Origin: Lentzea nigeriaca
GTDB lineage: Bacteria; Actinomycetota; Actinomycetes; Mycobacteriales; Pseudonocardiaceae
Direction: 5' to 3'
DNA length: 64,000 bases
Assembly: GCF_016907955.1 (NCBI RefSeq)
Contig: NZ_JAFBCX010000006.1
Location: 248,001-312,000, forward strand
Positions 17,381 to 25,704 of this stretch are shown piece by piece. Numbering within the stretch: the first letter of the stretch is position 1; each line of letters starts with the position of its first letter. Made by a program: the position numbers and the translations under genes. The notes below the pieces were generated by a model. The model had not been told where the DNA came from and did no database searches. It saw only the letters and a list, made by a program, of their open reading frames with translations.

Positions 17381-17679
17381 CGGTCGTGCATCCCGTCGAA
17401 GATGTCGGACTGAGTCTGTTCGTGCTCCTCGATGTGTTTGCGCCAGCCATCGAACCGCTTGACGTGGTCGACCGAGGCGTCGACTGCCTGGCGCATGGTG
17501 TCCATCGCGGCGTTCTGCGCGGCGGTGCAGAGAGCCGCGAGCGGGAAGCCGAGCTTGCCGAAAGCCTCCATGTTGGACACGACCTGCGCTGCGCCCAGCG
17601 CGTAGTTCACCTGCTATCCGACGTTGTTGAGCTTCGTCGCGTGGGCCTGCATCTCAACCAGGTCGATTCGGTAGGTCAT
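17377..17679 (-). pseudogene. EspC-like ESX secreted protein with in-frame amber codon
   Basis: From ATG 17679, which overlaps the YbaB-like stop by 4 bp, the frame reads MTYRIDLVEMQAHATKLNNVG, then TAG at 17614-17616, then QVNYALGAAQVVSN through to IFDGMHDR, whose TGA overlaps the next gene. The total would be about 100 residues, the normal size for EspC-type ESX substrates and the size of the intact locus 2 paralogue (102 aa). The second half alone could start at GTG 17610 but would lack the first helix. It is therefore a nonsense-mutated gene unless the amber codon is suppressed or is a sequencing error. Confidence 0.75.
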
Positions 17680-18218
17680 CGCAGGAAGCCCCTGTCGCTG
17701 AAGTCGTCGTCGCCATCCTGCGGCGGCCGAGGCCGCTGCGGGCGAGGTGGCACCGGCGGTGCTGGGAGCGGAGGAGGTGGCACCGGCGGTGCTGGGAGCG
17801 GAGGAGGTGGCGCGTCGTCCTCGATAGCGCCGAGCCGCGGTTGGCCGCCGCCGTACCCACCGCCTCCCGGTACGTACTGCGGCGGGGGTGGCGGCTGGAC
17901 GCTGCGCAGTTTGTCCATCATGAAGTGCATCGCCTCGGAGTCGGCGCCCAGCATCGGCGACATGGCCTCCTGCACCGTCGCGGCGACTCGGCTCTGCGCT
18001 GCCTGCGCCACACTGTCGCCGTCCCTGCGCTGCAACGCATTGCCCAGCTTCAGATCCACGAGGTTGCCTGCATCGTTGACCGTTACGACGATCTGGCCGT
18101 CCGCGCTGCGTTCCATGACACGCAGGTTCACCAAGCTCTCGCGGAGCGCGTCACTTTTGCGTTGAGCCTCAGCCAGCTTGCCCTCGTACTGGTTGAGGAT
18201 CTGATCCGGGTCGGTCAT
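17676..18218 (-). CDS. YbaB/EbfC-like protein with proline-rich tail, ESX locus 1
   Basis: Residues 1-120 or so follow the YbaB/EbfC nucleoid-protein pattern (DQILNQYEGKLAEAQRKSD, DGQIVVTVNDAGNLVDLKL). The tail is very proline rich, carries two copies of a ten-residue LPAPPVPPPP unit and ends DGDDDFSDRGFLR, close to the DDDDFGGSSVLR end of the locus 2 paralogue. YbaB-like proteins such as EspL are regular members of ESX gene clusters in mycobacteria, where they probably stabilise secreted substrates. The stop overlaps the EspC-like start (ATGA). It is the first gene of its unit and is still intact, unlike the two genes after it. Confidence 0.82.
   Translation of the reverse strand: MTDPDQILNQYEGKLAEAQRKSDALRESLVNLRVMERSADGQIVVTVNDAGNLVDLKLGNALQRRDGDSVAQAAQSRVAATVQEAMSPMLGADSEAMHFMMDKLRSVQPPPPPQYVPGGGGYGGGQPRLGAIEDDAPPPPLPAPPVPPPPLPAPPVPPRPQRPRPPQDGDDDFSDRGFLR
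17751..17810. repeat. Exact 30-bp tandem duplication in YbaB-like gene
   Basis: Two identical 30-bp units (17751-17780 and 17781-17810, each starting CACCGGCGGTGC) are directly adjacent. They lie in frame inside the proline-rich tail and duplicate ten residues, so they are a likely slippage site that changes tail length without breaking the frame. Confidence 0.9.
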
Positions 18219-18636
18219 CGGCCTACTTGGTCCTTCCCTAACTCACCGTCGCCGTACGGTAACAAGTAGTCGCGATCCTGTCCGGTGAATGCGACACCTC
18301 CCCGCTTGCGCCGGCTCACAACCACAACGAACTGACGACTCAGCTCCGGCCAGCCTGACGGGCGACAACGGGTCGGGACACGCGCAGCTCCGCCACCGCC
18401 CGATACCCTCGACATTCGAATCAACGGCATCACGAATTCGAATGCCGCTGAACGAGTGAGCAGCACGAACCCGATCAGCCCATCGACCTCAATGATCCAA
18501 ATTGCCAATTAGGCCACGTGAGTCAATTAATTTGCGACATTCGCGTGACAAGGCAATCTACATCATTTGTTGCTTGACTTGCGTGCGGCGTCAGAACGAA
18601 TCTCGAAAGAACGTTCAGATCAGCCGGGGAGGCGCG
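18219..18636. other. 418-bp divergent intergenic region between ESX locus 1 and type ISP gene
   Basis: No supported gene is present. The right half (18490-18600) is AT-rich for this genome and probably holds the promoter of the restriction-modification gene; a TTGACT hexamer at 18574-18579 could be a -35. The left half contains the paired ATTCGAAT sites described separately. Confidence 0.6.
18413..18444. promoter_or_regulatory. Paired CATTCGAAT/ATTCGAATG sites, possible operator
   Basis: CATTCGAAT (18413-18421) and its reverse complement ATTCGAATG (18436-18444) flank 14 bp. The ATTCGAAT cores are 22 bp apart, about two helical turns, which would put two dimers on one face of the DNA. The site lies about 195 bp upstream of the YbaB-like start and the same distance from the type ISP start. 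Confidence 0.4.
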
Positions 18637-21600
18637 ATGGGGCGACCAGAACGACGCAGGTCTCCCCTCGGCACAGACGAGTTCGCGGCGGCCGTCTCGG
18701 AGTACGGCTCGGCGCTGCTTCCCCGAATGCGGGGCGATGGCCGCAACGAAGATCGTCTGCGACCACCCGTGCACCAGCTGCTCGTACGGGTCGGCGAGAT
18801 CATCGGACTGCGAGTGCAGGTGCACGACGAGGTGACCATCACCGCGCTGCAGTCGCGGCCTGACATAGCCGTTGACGTACCCAGCGGCCGCGTCGGTTAC
18901 GTCGAGCTCAAAGCGCCGGGCAAAGGAACACCGGAGACGAACACCTGGCGGCCAGACGGACACGATCGCAGGCAGTGGGAAAAGCTCAAGGCACTGCCGA
19001 ACCTGATCTACACGGACGGCAGCTCTTTCGCCAGGTACGAGAAGGGCAAGCTCGTCGGCAGCGTCGCAAGGCTGGACGGCGACCTGTCGCGGGCTGGAAG
19101 CCGGCTTACTGCGCCTGAGGCCTTCGAGCGCCTCATGCGGGACTTCCTCTTCTGGCCGCCGCCGGAACCGCGGAGTCTTCGTGCGATCGTCACCGAGGTC
19201 GCACCGTTGTGCAGGCTGCTCCGTGATCAGGTGCTGGAAACGCTGCAGAAGGAGAGCAGCACACCTGGCCGCAAGCCGTTCACGGGGCTGGCAAGCGAGT
19301 GGAGGGACATCCTCTTCCCCAACCCAGACGGGCGCGACAACGACGCCAACTTCGCCGACTCCTACGCGCAGGCTGTGACGTTCGCACTGCTGCTCGCCCG
19401 AGTCGATGGGATCAACTTCGAGGGCCGGACGCCGTGGGCGATCGCCGAGCAGCTGGCGAAGAAGCACTCGTTGCTCGGTGCCGCACTCGCCATGCTCGCG
19501 AACCCGAAGTGGGTGGGCCACCTCAACATCGTGGACTCCCTGGTGCGGGTCATCGGCAACGTCGACTGGACGCACGTCCAGCTCGGTGACGCCGACACCT
19601 ATGCGCGGCTCTACGAAACCTTCCTCGAGGACTACGATTCCGCGCTCCGGCGCCAAAGCGGCACGTACTACACCCCTGCGCCCGTCGCGAGGTCGATGGT
19701 CGCGTTCGTGGACCAGCTTCTGAAGAAGCGCCTCGGGAAGAAGCGCGGGTTCGCAGCCGATGACGTCACGGTCCTGGACCCGTCGATGGGTGCGGGCACC
19801 TTCCTGGCCGAGGTCCTCGAAAGTGCGGCCAACACCCTGCGCCGCATCCGCAACACGGACGCCGTTCCCGCCGCCCACCTCCGCGAACTCTTCGCCAACC
19901 GGCTCGTGGGCTTCGAACTACAGGCCGCGCCATTCGCCGTCGCAGAGCTCCGGCTGCATGCCGCGCTCAAGAGCCGGTACCAGGTCGAACTACCGAAGGA
20001 CGAACCACGGTTCCTCACCAACGCGCTTGACGACCCGTACGCGCAGCCGTTCCCCCTCGGCCAGCTGTACGAGGTGCTGATGGAGTCGAGGGAGAAAGCC
20101 AACCACCACAAGCGGAACAAGCCGGTCATGGTGGTGATCGGCAACCCGCCGTGGCGCGAGAACGCTCGTGGCGCAGCGCCGTGGCTGGAGCGACGCCGCG
20201 ATCCCAACAAGCCCGTCGACACCTCGAACCGACCTTCACTCGACGAGTTCCGCGTTCCCGGCGCCGGACGCCACGAGTTCAACCTCAGCAACATGTGGAC
20301 GTACTTCTGGCGCTGGTCGGCGTGGAAAGCGTTCGAGGCCAACGACCCTGCCGGTGTCGTCGCGTTGATTACGCCCAGCGCCTACCTCACCTCGAAGTCA
20401 TACGCGGGCATGCGCAAGTATTTACGGGAGACCGCGGATGAAGGGTGGATCATCGACCTGTCGCCTGAGGAACACCGAGCCGGGACCAACACCAGGATCT
20501 TCCCGATCACGCAGCACAAGATCTGCATAGGTGTCTTCGTGCGGGCAGGCGAGCCGCGACCGGAAGTGCCTGCAGCAGTGCACTACCGCGCGCTGTCGGG
20601 CACGCAGGCGGAAAAGTTCGCGGCGTTGACAGAACTGGACCTCGACACGGGTTGGTCGGACTGTTCCTCTGACTGGCAGGCGGCCTTCCGGCCAGGTGAC
20701 GACACCTGGGCGACCTATCCGGCACTAGGTGATCTGCTGCCGTGGCAACAACCTGGCGTGAAACCCAACCGGAACTGGGTGTACGCACCCGACGCCGACA
20801 CCCTGCTGCAGCGATGGGCACGCTTGATTCACGCCGACGATCAGGCGAAGGCGATACTGTTCAAGGAAACGGGGGACCGTACAACCGCCGAGCACGTCCG
20901 ACCTCAGCTCGGCGTCCCGGCCGGCTTGGCATCGATCGCGACCGAAACGGAACTCACGCCGCAGCTGGCTCGCCTGGCCTTCCGCAGCTTCGATCGCCAA
21001 TTGGTGATCCATGATCGCCGGGTGATCGACCGCCCCAGGCCTGAGCTGTGGCAGGTGAGCGGGCCGCAACAGGTCTACGTGACCGAACAGCACGCCGACG
21101 TGCTCAGTGAGGGAACCGCCCTGCATTTCACGGCCAACGTTCCTGACATGCACTGCTTCAACAGCCGAGGAGGACGGGTACTACCGCTGTACCGGGACGC
21201 ACGAGGGACTGTCCCGAACACGGCTCCCTCGCTGCTGATGGCCTTGCGACACTTCATCGGAACACCGGTCAGCACCGAGGATCTGCTGGCATACATCGCC
21301 GCGGTCACCGCGCATCCCGGCTACACGAAACGGTTCCGCGAGCAGTTGAAGACGCCAGGCATCCGGGTGCCGATCACGATGGACGCCCGGCTATGGCGAC
21401 GAGCCGTCGAGATCGGACGCAAGGTCGTCTGGCTGCACACGTTCGGCGAACGGATGGTGGATCCGGCCGCTGGACGGCCATCGGGGATACCGGACGACGC
21501 CAAACCCCAACCTGTCTCTCCGGTGCCGTCAGGAGAGGGGGAGATCCCCGGTTCAGCGCGTCTGGACGAGGCGACGGAGACACTCATCCTCGGCGAGGAC

Positions 21601-21969
21601 ACACTGTTTCATACGGCAGGCCGCTTCCGGCCGGTCAGTCGGGCTGTGTGGAACTACACGACGGGTGGCATGCCTGTCGTCCGCAAGTGGCTCAGCTACC
21701 GGCGGAGCGATCCCAAGCACCGCAAGCGCACTTCGGAGCTGGACGACATAAACCCTCAACGGTGGACCGCCCAGTTCGACGACGAACTGCTGGAACTACT
21801 GGCTGTGCTCGACATGTGCGTCCAGCTCGAACCCGAGCAGGACCAGCTGCTCAATGCCGTGGTCAGTGGACCGCTCGTCAGCGTCGAGGACCTCGAACGT
21901 GAGGGAGTCCTGCCGGTGCAAGCCGCCTACCGAAAGCCGCCCAGACTGGATGAGCCGCCCCTTCTTTAG
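18637..21969 (+). CDS. Type ISP-like restriction-modification enzyme, single chain, no helicase
   Basis: This 1110-residue protein begins with a PD-(D/E)xK nuclease motif (RPDIAVD with D76, then ELK at 90-92). A helical region is followed by an N6-adenine methylase: motif I DPSMGAGTF at about 381-389 and motif IV NPPW at 503-506. The C-terminal target-recognition region shows the type ISP signature FRSFDRQLVIHDRRVIDRPR and later ALRHFIGTPVSTEDLLAYI. Classical type ISP enzymes such as LlaBIII have a RecA-like motor between nuclease and methylase, and none is visible here, so this is closer to a IIG-like architecture. The ATG is chosen for its GGGGAGG ribosome site. The gene overlaps the convergent T7SS-associated gene by 4 bp. 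Confidence 0.88.
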   Translation: MGRPERRRSPLGTDEFAAAVSEYGSALLPRMRGDGRNEDRLRPPVHQLLVRVGEIIGLRVQVHDEVTITALQSRPDIAVDVPSGRVGYVELKAPGKGTPETNTWRPDGHDRRQWEKLKALPNLIYTDGSSFARYEKGKLVGSVARLDGDLSRAGSRLTAPEAFERLMRDFLFWPPPEPRSLRAIVTEVAPLCRLLRDQVLETLQKESSTPGRKPFTGLASEWRDILFPNPDGRDNDANFADSYAQAVTFALLLARVDGINFEGRTPWAIAEQLAKKHSLLGAALAMLANPKWVGHLNIVDSLVRVIGNVDWTHVQLGDADTYARLYETFLEDYDSALRRQSGTYYTPAPVARSMVAFVDQLLKKRLGKKRGFAADDVTVLDPSMGAGTFLAEVLESAANTLRRIRNTDAVPAAHLRELFANRLVGFELQAAPFAVAELRLHAALKSRYQVELPKDEPRFLTNALDDPYAQPFPLGQLYEVLMESREKANHHKRNKPVMVVIGNPPWRENARGAAPWLERRRDPNKPVDTSNRPSLDEFRVPGAGRHEFNLSNMWTYFWRWSAWKAFEANDPAGVVALITPSAYLTSKSYAGMRKYLRETADEGWIIDLSPEEHRAGTNTRIFPITQHKICIGVFVRAGEPRPEVPAAVHYRALSGTQAEKFAALTELDLDTGWSDCSSDWQAAFRPGDDTWATYPALGDLLPWQQPGVKPNRNWVYAPDADTLLQRWARLIHADDQAKAILFKETGDRTTAEHVRPQLGVPAGLASIATETELTPQLARLAFRSFDRQLVIHDRRVIDRPRPELWQVSGPQQVYVTEQHADVLSEGTALHFTANVPDMHCFNSRGGRVLPLYRDARGTVPNTAPSLLMALRHFIGTPVSTEDLLAYIAAVTAHPGYTKRFREQLKTPGIRVPITMDARLWRRAVEIGRKVVWLHTFGERMVDPAAGRPSGIPDDAKPQPVSPVPSGEGEIPGSARLDEATETLILGEDTLFHTAGRFRPVSRAVWNYTTGGMPVVRKWLSYRRSDPKHRKRTSELDDINPQRWTAQFDDELLELLAVLDMCVQLEPEQDQLLNAVVSGPLVSVEDLEREGVLPVQAAYRKPPRLDEPPLL

Positions 21970-22535
21970 CTGATCGAGTCAGTCGAGGTCACGGTGCGCA
22001 GCCCGTCGACGAGCAGGTCGCCGGGAATCTCGAACTGGACCCCGCCCTGCGCGGTGACCAGCAGCGTGACGGGCCGATCGAGCGCGTCGACGACAATCGC
22101 CAGCTCCACCCCGCGAAAGCGGTGCCAGTGCGGTGGCCAGTCCCGCGGCCTAGCCTGTTCCGAGGCGAAGACGTCCACGGTGTCGCCGCGCATCACCAGG
22201 TGCCCGCGCGGCTCACGAGCCGGATCGGCGGGTAGCACCAGTTCAGCCGCGAGGACCGCGTCCACGAGAGCCTGCTTGTCCTCGTACCCGTGCTGCACGA
22301 GGTACATCACCGATTCGAGGTCGTTCTCGAAGGTGATCTCGCTCGGCCGATACCGCGGATTCGGCACGTACTGGTCGGTGATCTCACCCTGAGCGTCGAC
22401 GAGGTACCGCCCGATCACGGCCTCCGCGGGAACGCCGCCGGCCGTGTCGTGCGCGGGGTCGACAACGTGCAGCCAGTTGTTGGGAGCACGTCTGGCGCGC
22501 TCCCTCATCTCCCTCGTCACGAGCGGCTTGACCAT
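21966..22535 (-). CDS. Type VII secretion system-associated protein
   Basis: The N-terminal pattern MRERARRAPNNWLHVVDPA, then VIGRYLVDAQGEI and PNPRYRPS, is that of the actinobacterial family named type VII secretion system-associated protein. The C-terminal half (residues 90-189, with LAIVVDALDRPVTLLVTAQGG) is an SseB-like alpha/beta region. No signal peptide or membrane segment is present. It lies back to back with the YbaB-like gene of ESX locus 2, 56 bp apart, so both may be controlled from the same short intergenic region. The exact role is not established. Confidence 0.75.
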   Translation of the reverse strand: MVKPLVTREMRERARRAPNNWLHVVDPAHDTAGGVPAEAVIGRYLVDAQGEITDQYVPNPRYRPSEITFENDLESVMYLVQHGYEDKQALVDAVLAAELVLPADPAREPRGHLVMRGDTVDVFASEQARPRDWPPHWHRFRGVELAIVVDALDRPVTLLVTAQGGVQFEIPGDLLVDGLRTVTSTDSIS

Positions 22536-22591
22536 GCACGCATTGTGCCGAACTGCGCGCGGAGAGTACGACTGAATGGGATCATTCGGTC

Positions 22592-23044
22592 GTGACCGAT
22601 CCGCACCAGTACCTCGCCGACTTCGAACAGCGCCTCCAGCAAGCCCAGGAACAGGCGAACGCCATCGAGACCGCGTTCCGGGAGTCCCGCTCCCAGGCCC
22701 AGAGCCCGGACGGCTCGGTCATCGTCACGGTGGGCTCCGGCGGACGCATCGAATCGCTCCAGCTCACTCCGCGCGCCGACGACCTCGGCCACACCGCGCT
22801 GGGTCGCACGATCATGGACACCATCCGCCGTGCCCAGGTCGAAGCGGCCCGCAAGATCGAGGACACGATGCGCCCGTTGCTGGGCGAGGGCGAAGGTATG
22901 GCGTTCCTGCGCGAACAGGTCGAACAGGGCATCGCGGTGATCGATCCGGCCGGCACGGTCGAGGAGCCGAGGCCGGCGCCACGCCGCCCCGCGCCGCCGC
23001 AGGGTGACGACGACGACTTCGGCGGAAGCTCGGTGCTGCGATGA
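22592..23044 (+). CDS. YbaB/EbfC-like protein, ESX locus 2
   Basis: The YbaB/EbfC pattern is clear: a long N-terminal coiled helix (YLADFEQRLQQAQEQANAIE), then DGSVIVTVGSGGRIESLQL, then a helical end and a proline/aspartate-rich tail finishing DDDDFGGSSVLR. It is the counterpart of the 17676-18218 protein but lacks the expanded proline repeats. It starts at a GTG with only a weak ribosome site, and its stop overlaps the EspC-like ATG by 4 bp. It probably acts as a cytoplasmic stabiliser or organiser for the ESX substrates encoded after it; that role is inferred from mycobacterial ESX loci. Confidence 0.83.
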   Translation: MTDPHQYLADFEQRLQQAQEQANAIETAFRESRSQAQSPDGSVIVTVGSGGRIESLQLTPRADDLGHTALGRTIMDTIRRAQVEAARKIEDTMRPLLGEGEGMAFLREQVEQGIAVIDPAGTVEEPRPAPRRPAPPQGDDDDFGGSSVLR

Positions 23045-23349
23045 GCGGCGGCTTCCAGACTCAGGCCGAGACCGTCGCCGCCCACGGCAAGATGCTCGTC
23101 GGCCGGCTGTCCCCGTCCTTGCAGGAGGCCGTGTCCGCCTCGCAGGTAAGCCTGGGGCCGAACGTGATGGGCGAGCTTTGCCAGGCATGGTCGTGGATCT
23201 TCAACGACGAACTCGACAACGCCAAGAACCTGCTGGCGGCCCTGCCCAAGGCGTTCGAGGCCACCGGTGACGAACTGTGCTCGACCGCCGAGACCTACGG
23301 GCAGGTCGAGGAAGGCAACCGCGGCGCCATGCAGGGGATGGACCGATGA
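23041..23349 (+). CDS. EspC-like ESX secreted protein, locus 2
   Basis: A 102-residue, mostly helical protein of EspC size with a helix-turn-helix hairpin arrangement, a central W-I-F segment (AWSWIFNDELDNAKNLL) and a C-terminal TAETYGQVEEGN that fits a Y-x3-E-type ESX secretion signal. Both boundaries overlap neighbouring genes by 4 bp. It is the intact counterpart of the amber-interrupted gene at 17377-17679, and it presumably forms a co-secreted pair with the large protein encoded next. Confidence 0.78.
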   Translation: MSGGFQTQAETVAAHGKMLVGRLSPSLQEAVSASQVSLGPNVMGELCQAWSWIFNDELDNAKNLLAALPKAFEATGDELCSTAETYGQVEEGNRGAMQGMDR

Positions 23350-24644
23350 GTAACCCGCTGATCGCGCAGAAGGAAGACGACAAGAAGCGGCTCGCCGGCG
23401 CCGGCATGTTCGACACCGCCGAGGACCTGGTCAAGCCGTTCGCCGAGGGCAAGAACATCGACCCGGTCGCGCTCGGCATCGACGGCGCCGCGCTGGCACT
23501 GGACGTCGCAGGCTTCTTCACGGACCCGCTGGGGACGCTGGCTTCGTCGGTAGTCGGCTGGATCATCGAGAACGTCGGCTTCATCCGGGAACCGTTCGAC
23601 AAGCTCATGGGTGATCCGCCGGCGATCGAGGCGATCGGGACCACTTGGGAGAACATCTCCAAGCGCCTGAGCGATGAGGCCACCGCGTACGAGTCTCACG
23701 CCAAGACGCTCGCTGACTGGACGGGTGACGCCGCCGACGGCTACCAGAGCCGTTGCACCACCCTTGCCGCGCAACTCCGCGGGTCATCCGCCGCGGCGTC
23801 GTCCGCCGCGAACAAGATCAAGGTGGCCGGCGCGGTGGTCGCCGCGACGAGGGCCCTGATTCGCGACCTGTTGGCCGACCTGGCGGGCACCCTGTTGATG
23901 TGGGGTATTCCGGCCGCAGCGTCGGCCATCCCGACCGCAGGTGCCTCGATCGCCGCCTTCATCACCCGAGCGGTCACCAAGGCCGTCGAGATCGGCACCA
24001 AGATCGCCCGGTTCGTCGCCAAGCTGTTCAAGGCGTTGGACAAGCTCGGCTCGCTGGCGAAGAGCGCTGGCGCCGCGATGCGCAAGCAGGCCGACGACCT
24101 GGCAGCACTGAGCAGGCAGATGCCGAACAGCCGCTACGGCAACCAGCGAGCTGCCGAACTCTCCGCCGACTCCGCGACGAAGGTGTCGAGGGCCGACTCG
24201 CTCGACAACGTCGGCGACGGACTAGGCAACGCGAGCAGGCGCATCCAGGACGGCGTCGACAACGCGATGAACAAGATCGACGACGTAGCTCAGCGCACGA
24301 GCCAGAAGGTCGACGACTGGGCAGCCCGTGTGAAGGAGAACGGCCCGGCGCGCAAACAGAAGGTCCGGGACTTCTACGAGTCGATGAACCAACCGCCGCT
24401 GTCCACGCGCAAGGAGAACATGGGTGATCCTCAGTCCGGGCTCGGCCGCGCCGCCGACCGGGTGGACGCGCCGATGAGCAAGGGACTGCTCGACGGGCAG
24501 AACTGGGTCCGCGCCGTGGCCAGCAGGGACATCAGCCACCTGATGCCGAACTGGGGCGACCTCGTGCATCCGGCGAAGGAGCTGTCGAAGGAGCTGAACA
24601 AAGCCGAAGGCGGCGGCCACAAGGACCCCACGGAAGGCCAATGA
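23346..24644 (+). CDS. Large ESX cargo protein, locus 2 (intact paralogue)
   Basis: This 432-residue protein has an N-terminal WXG100-like helical bundle (TTWENISKRLSDEATAYESH, then DWTGDAADGYQSRC), a hydrophobic middle (LLMWGIPAAASAIPTAGASI) and a long helical, basic C-terminal part (MNKIDDVAQRTSQKVDDW). The ATG overlaps the EspC-like stop. The WTGDAAD-Y layout is typical of type VII secreted proteins with an N-terminal export domain. No toxin domain is recognised in the C-terminal part, so whether it is an effector or a structural substrate is open. It gives the reference reading frame for the broken locus 1 copy. Confidence 0.78.
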   Translation: MSNPLIAQKEDDKKRLAGAGMFDTAEDLVKPFAEGKNIDPVALGIDGAALALDVAGFFTDPLGTLASSVVGWIIENVGFIREPFDKLMGDPPAIEAIGTTWENISKRLSDEATAYESHAKTLADWTGDAADGYQSRCTTLAAQLRGSSAAASSAANKIKVAGAVVAATRALIRDLLADLAGTLLMWGIPAAASAIPTAGASIAAFITRAVTKAVEIGTKIARFVAKLFKALDKLGSLAKSAGAAMRKQADDLAALSRQMPNSRYGNQRAAELSADSATKVSRADSLDNVGDGLGNASRRIQDGVDNAMNKIDDVAQRTSQKVDDWAARVKENGPARKQKVRDFYESMNQPPLSTRKENMGDPQSGLGRAADRVDAPMSKGLLDGQNWVRAVASRDISHLMPNWGDLVHPAKELSKELNKAEGGGHKDPTEGQ

Positions 24645-25087
24645 TGAAGACGAAGCGCGTCGCCGTCGCCGCAGTGCTGTGGATCGTCGCCCTCTACACC
24701 GCCCACGCGGGCACGCTGTTCTTCGACGGCGAGGCGGGCTCAGGCGGAGAGCCGAAGGGCTACGCGGAAAGCGTCTCGTGCAAGCGCAACTGGTGGGCCT
24801 TCGGCGCCCTCTGGTACTGCGACGCCACCATCGTGGCCGATGACGGCAAGCGCTATCCCTACAGCAGCAAGAACTCCGGTCTCACGCCCGCGGACATCGG
24901 CAAGCAAGTCCCGATGACCAACAACCTCGTGCGATCTGGAAGATCGTCACAGGCAAGCCCGACATGGGCACTCGCCGAACGCAGGGAACCGAACAAGGTC
25001 GCGTACATGCTGTGCCTCATGGGCCTGCCCGGGATCGCGCTGTTCATCACGTTCCGCATGTTCCGCGACAAGAAACCGGTGCCGTGA
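24641..25087 (+). CDS. DUF6346-like small membrane protein
   Basis: 148 residues: an N-terminal membrane helix (VAVAAVLWIVALYTAHAG), an exported middle part with two cysteines (SVSCKRNWWAFGALWYCDAT) and the LTPADIGKQVPM motif, then a C-terminal membrane helix (MLCLMGLPGIALFITFRMF). The LTPAD and C-x-RNW patterns recur in the next gene, so the two are tandem paralogues. The ATG overlaps the stop of the ESX cargo gene (ATGA) and has a GGAAGG ribosome site. It may anchor or assist the ESX products at the membrane; that is inference from operon position. Confidence 0.75.
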   Translation: MMKTKRVAVAAVLWIVALYTAHAGTLFFDGEAGSGGEPKGYAESVSCKRNWWAFGALWYCDATIVADDGKRYPYSSKNSGLTPADIGKQVPMTNNLVRSGRSSQASPTWALAERREPNKVAYMLCLMGLPGIALFITFRMFRDKKPVP

Positions 25088-25704
25088 AAGGACATCACCA
25101 GCACTGGCTGGCGCTGGCGTGGCTCGCCTTGTGCGCGTACGGCGCGGCGTTCCTCATGCCCTTCTGGGAAGACCACGGCCCCACGGGCAGCCCCGTGGCG
25201 CGTGCCGACGACATCCACTGCGAGCGCAACTGGCTCCTCCTCGGGACCCGTTGGAGTTGCAGCGCGATCGTCACGGACAACGACGTGCAATACCGCTACA
25301 CCAGCGACTCCTCCCTGCTGACTCCCGCCGACACCTCCGTCCCCATGCAACGCCTCGCCCCGCAACACTTCGCCCCTGCCCGCGCATCCTTCAACCCCGT
25401 GCCGTGGCCGACCATGGGCGCCGTCGCCCTCATCGCCCTTGGTCTCGTCGGCGGAGTCCGTGGGCCTCGTCTACGACGAGGTCGAAGGCCTGCTCCTGCT
25501 CGAGGGGTTCGCCACGGTCAAGGCCGTCTTCGACGATCCGGCACTCATTCGCGATCGCACCCACCGCAACCGGGTGAGCCTCTATCTGAAGGACGACTCC
25601 ATCCCGCCGGTGGTGTTCCGGCGCCTGGCAGACCGCGACCCCTCGAAGGCGGACCAGGTGCTCCGGCACCTGCTGAACAAACCCCGCTTCTCGTGGGGAC
25701 GTGA
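25084..25704 (+). CDS. Second DUF6346-like membrane protein, probably frameshifted near 25440
   Basis: The GTG overlaps the preceding stop (GTGA). Residues 1-120 resemble the preceding protein: membrane helix WLALAWLALCAYGAAFLM, exported part DDIHCERNWLLLGTRWSC, LLTPADTSVPM, then helix MGAVALIALGLVGG. After about residue 120 the frame becomes arginine/proline/glycine-rich with no recognisable pattern (RGPRLRRGRRPAPARG), typical of out-of-frame reading. The next frame over the same bases reads a sensible soluble domain. Either the real gene continues in that frame after a shift, or this protein has an unstructured tail overlapping the next gene. Confidence 0.55.
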   Translation: MKGHHQHWLALAWLALCAYGAAFLMPFWEDHGPTGSPVARADDIHCERNWLLLGTRWSCSAIVTDNDVQYRYTSDSSLLTPADTSVPMQRLAPQHFAPARASFNPVPWPTMGAVALIALGLVGGVRGPRLRRGRRPAPARGVRHGQGRLRRSGTHSRSHPPQPGEPLSEGRLHPAGGVPAPGRPRPLEGGPGAPAPAEQTPLLVGT

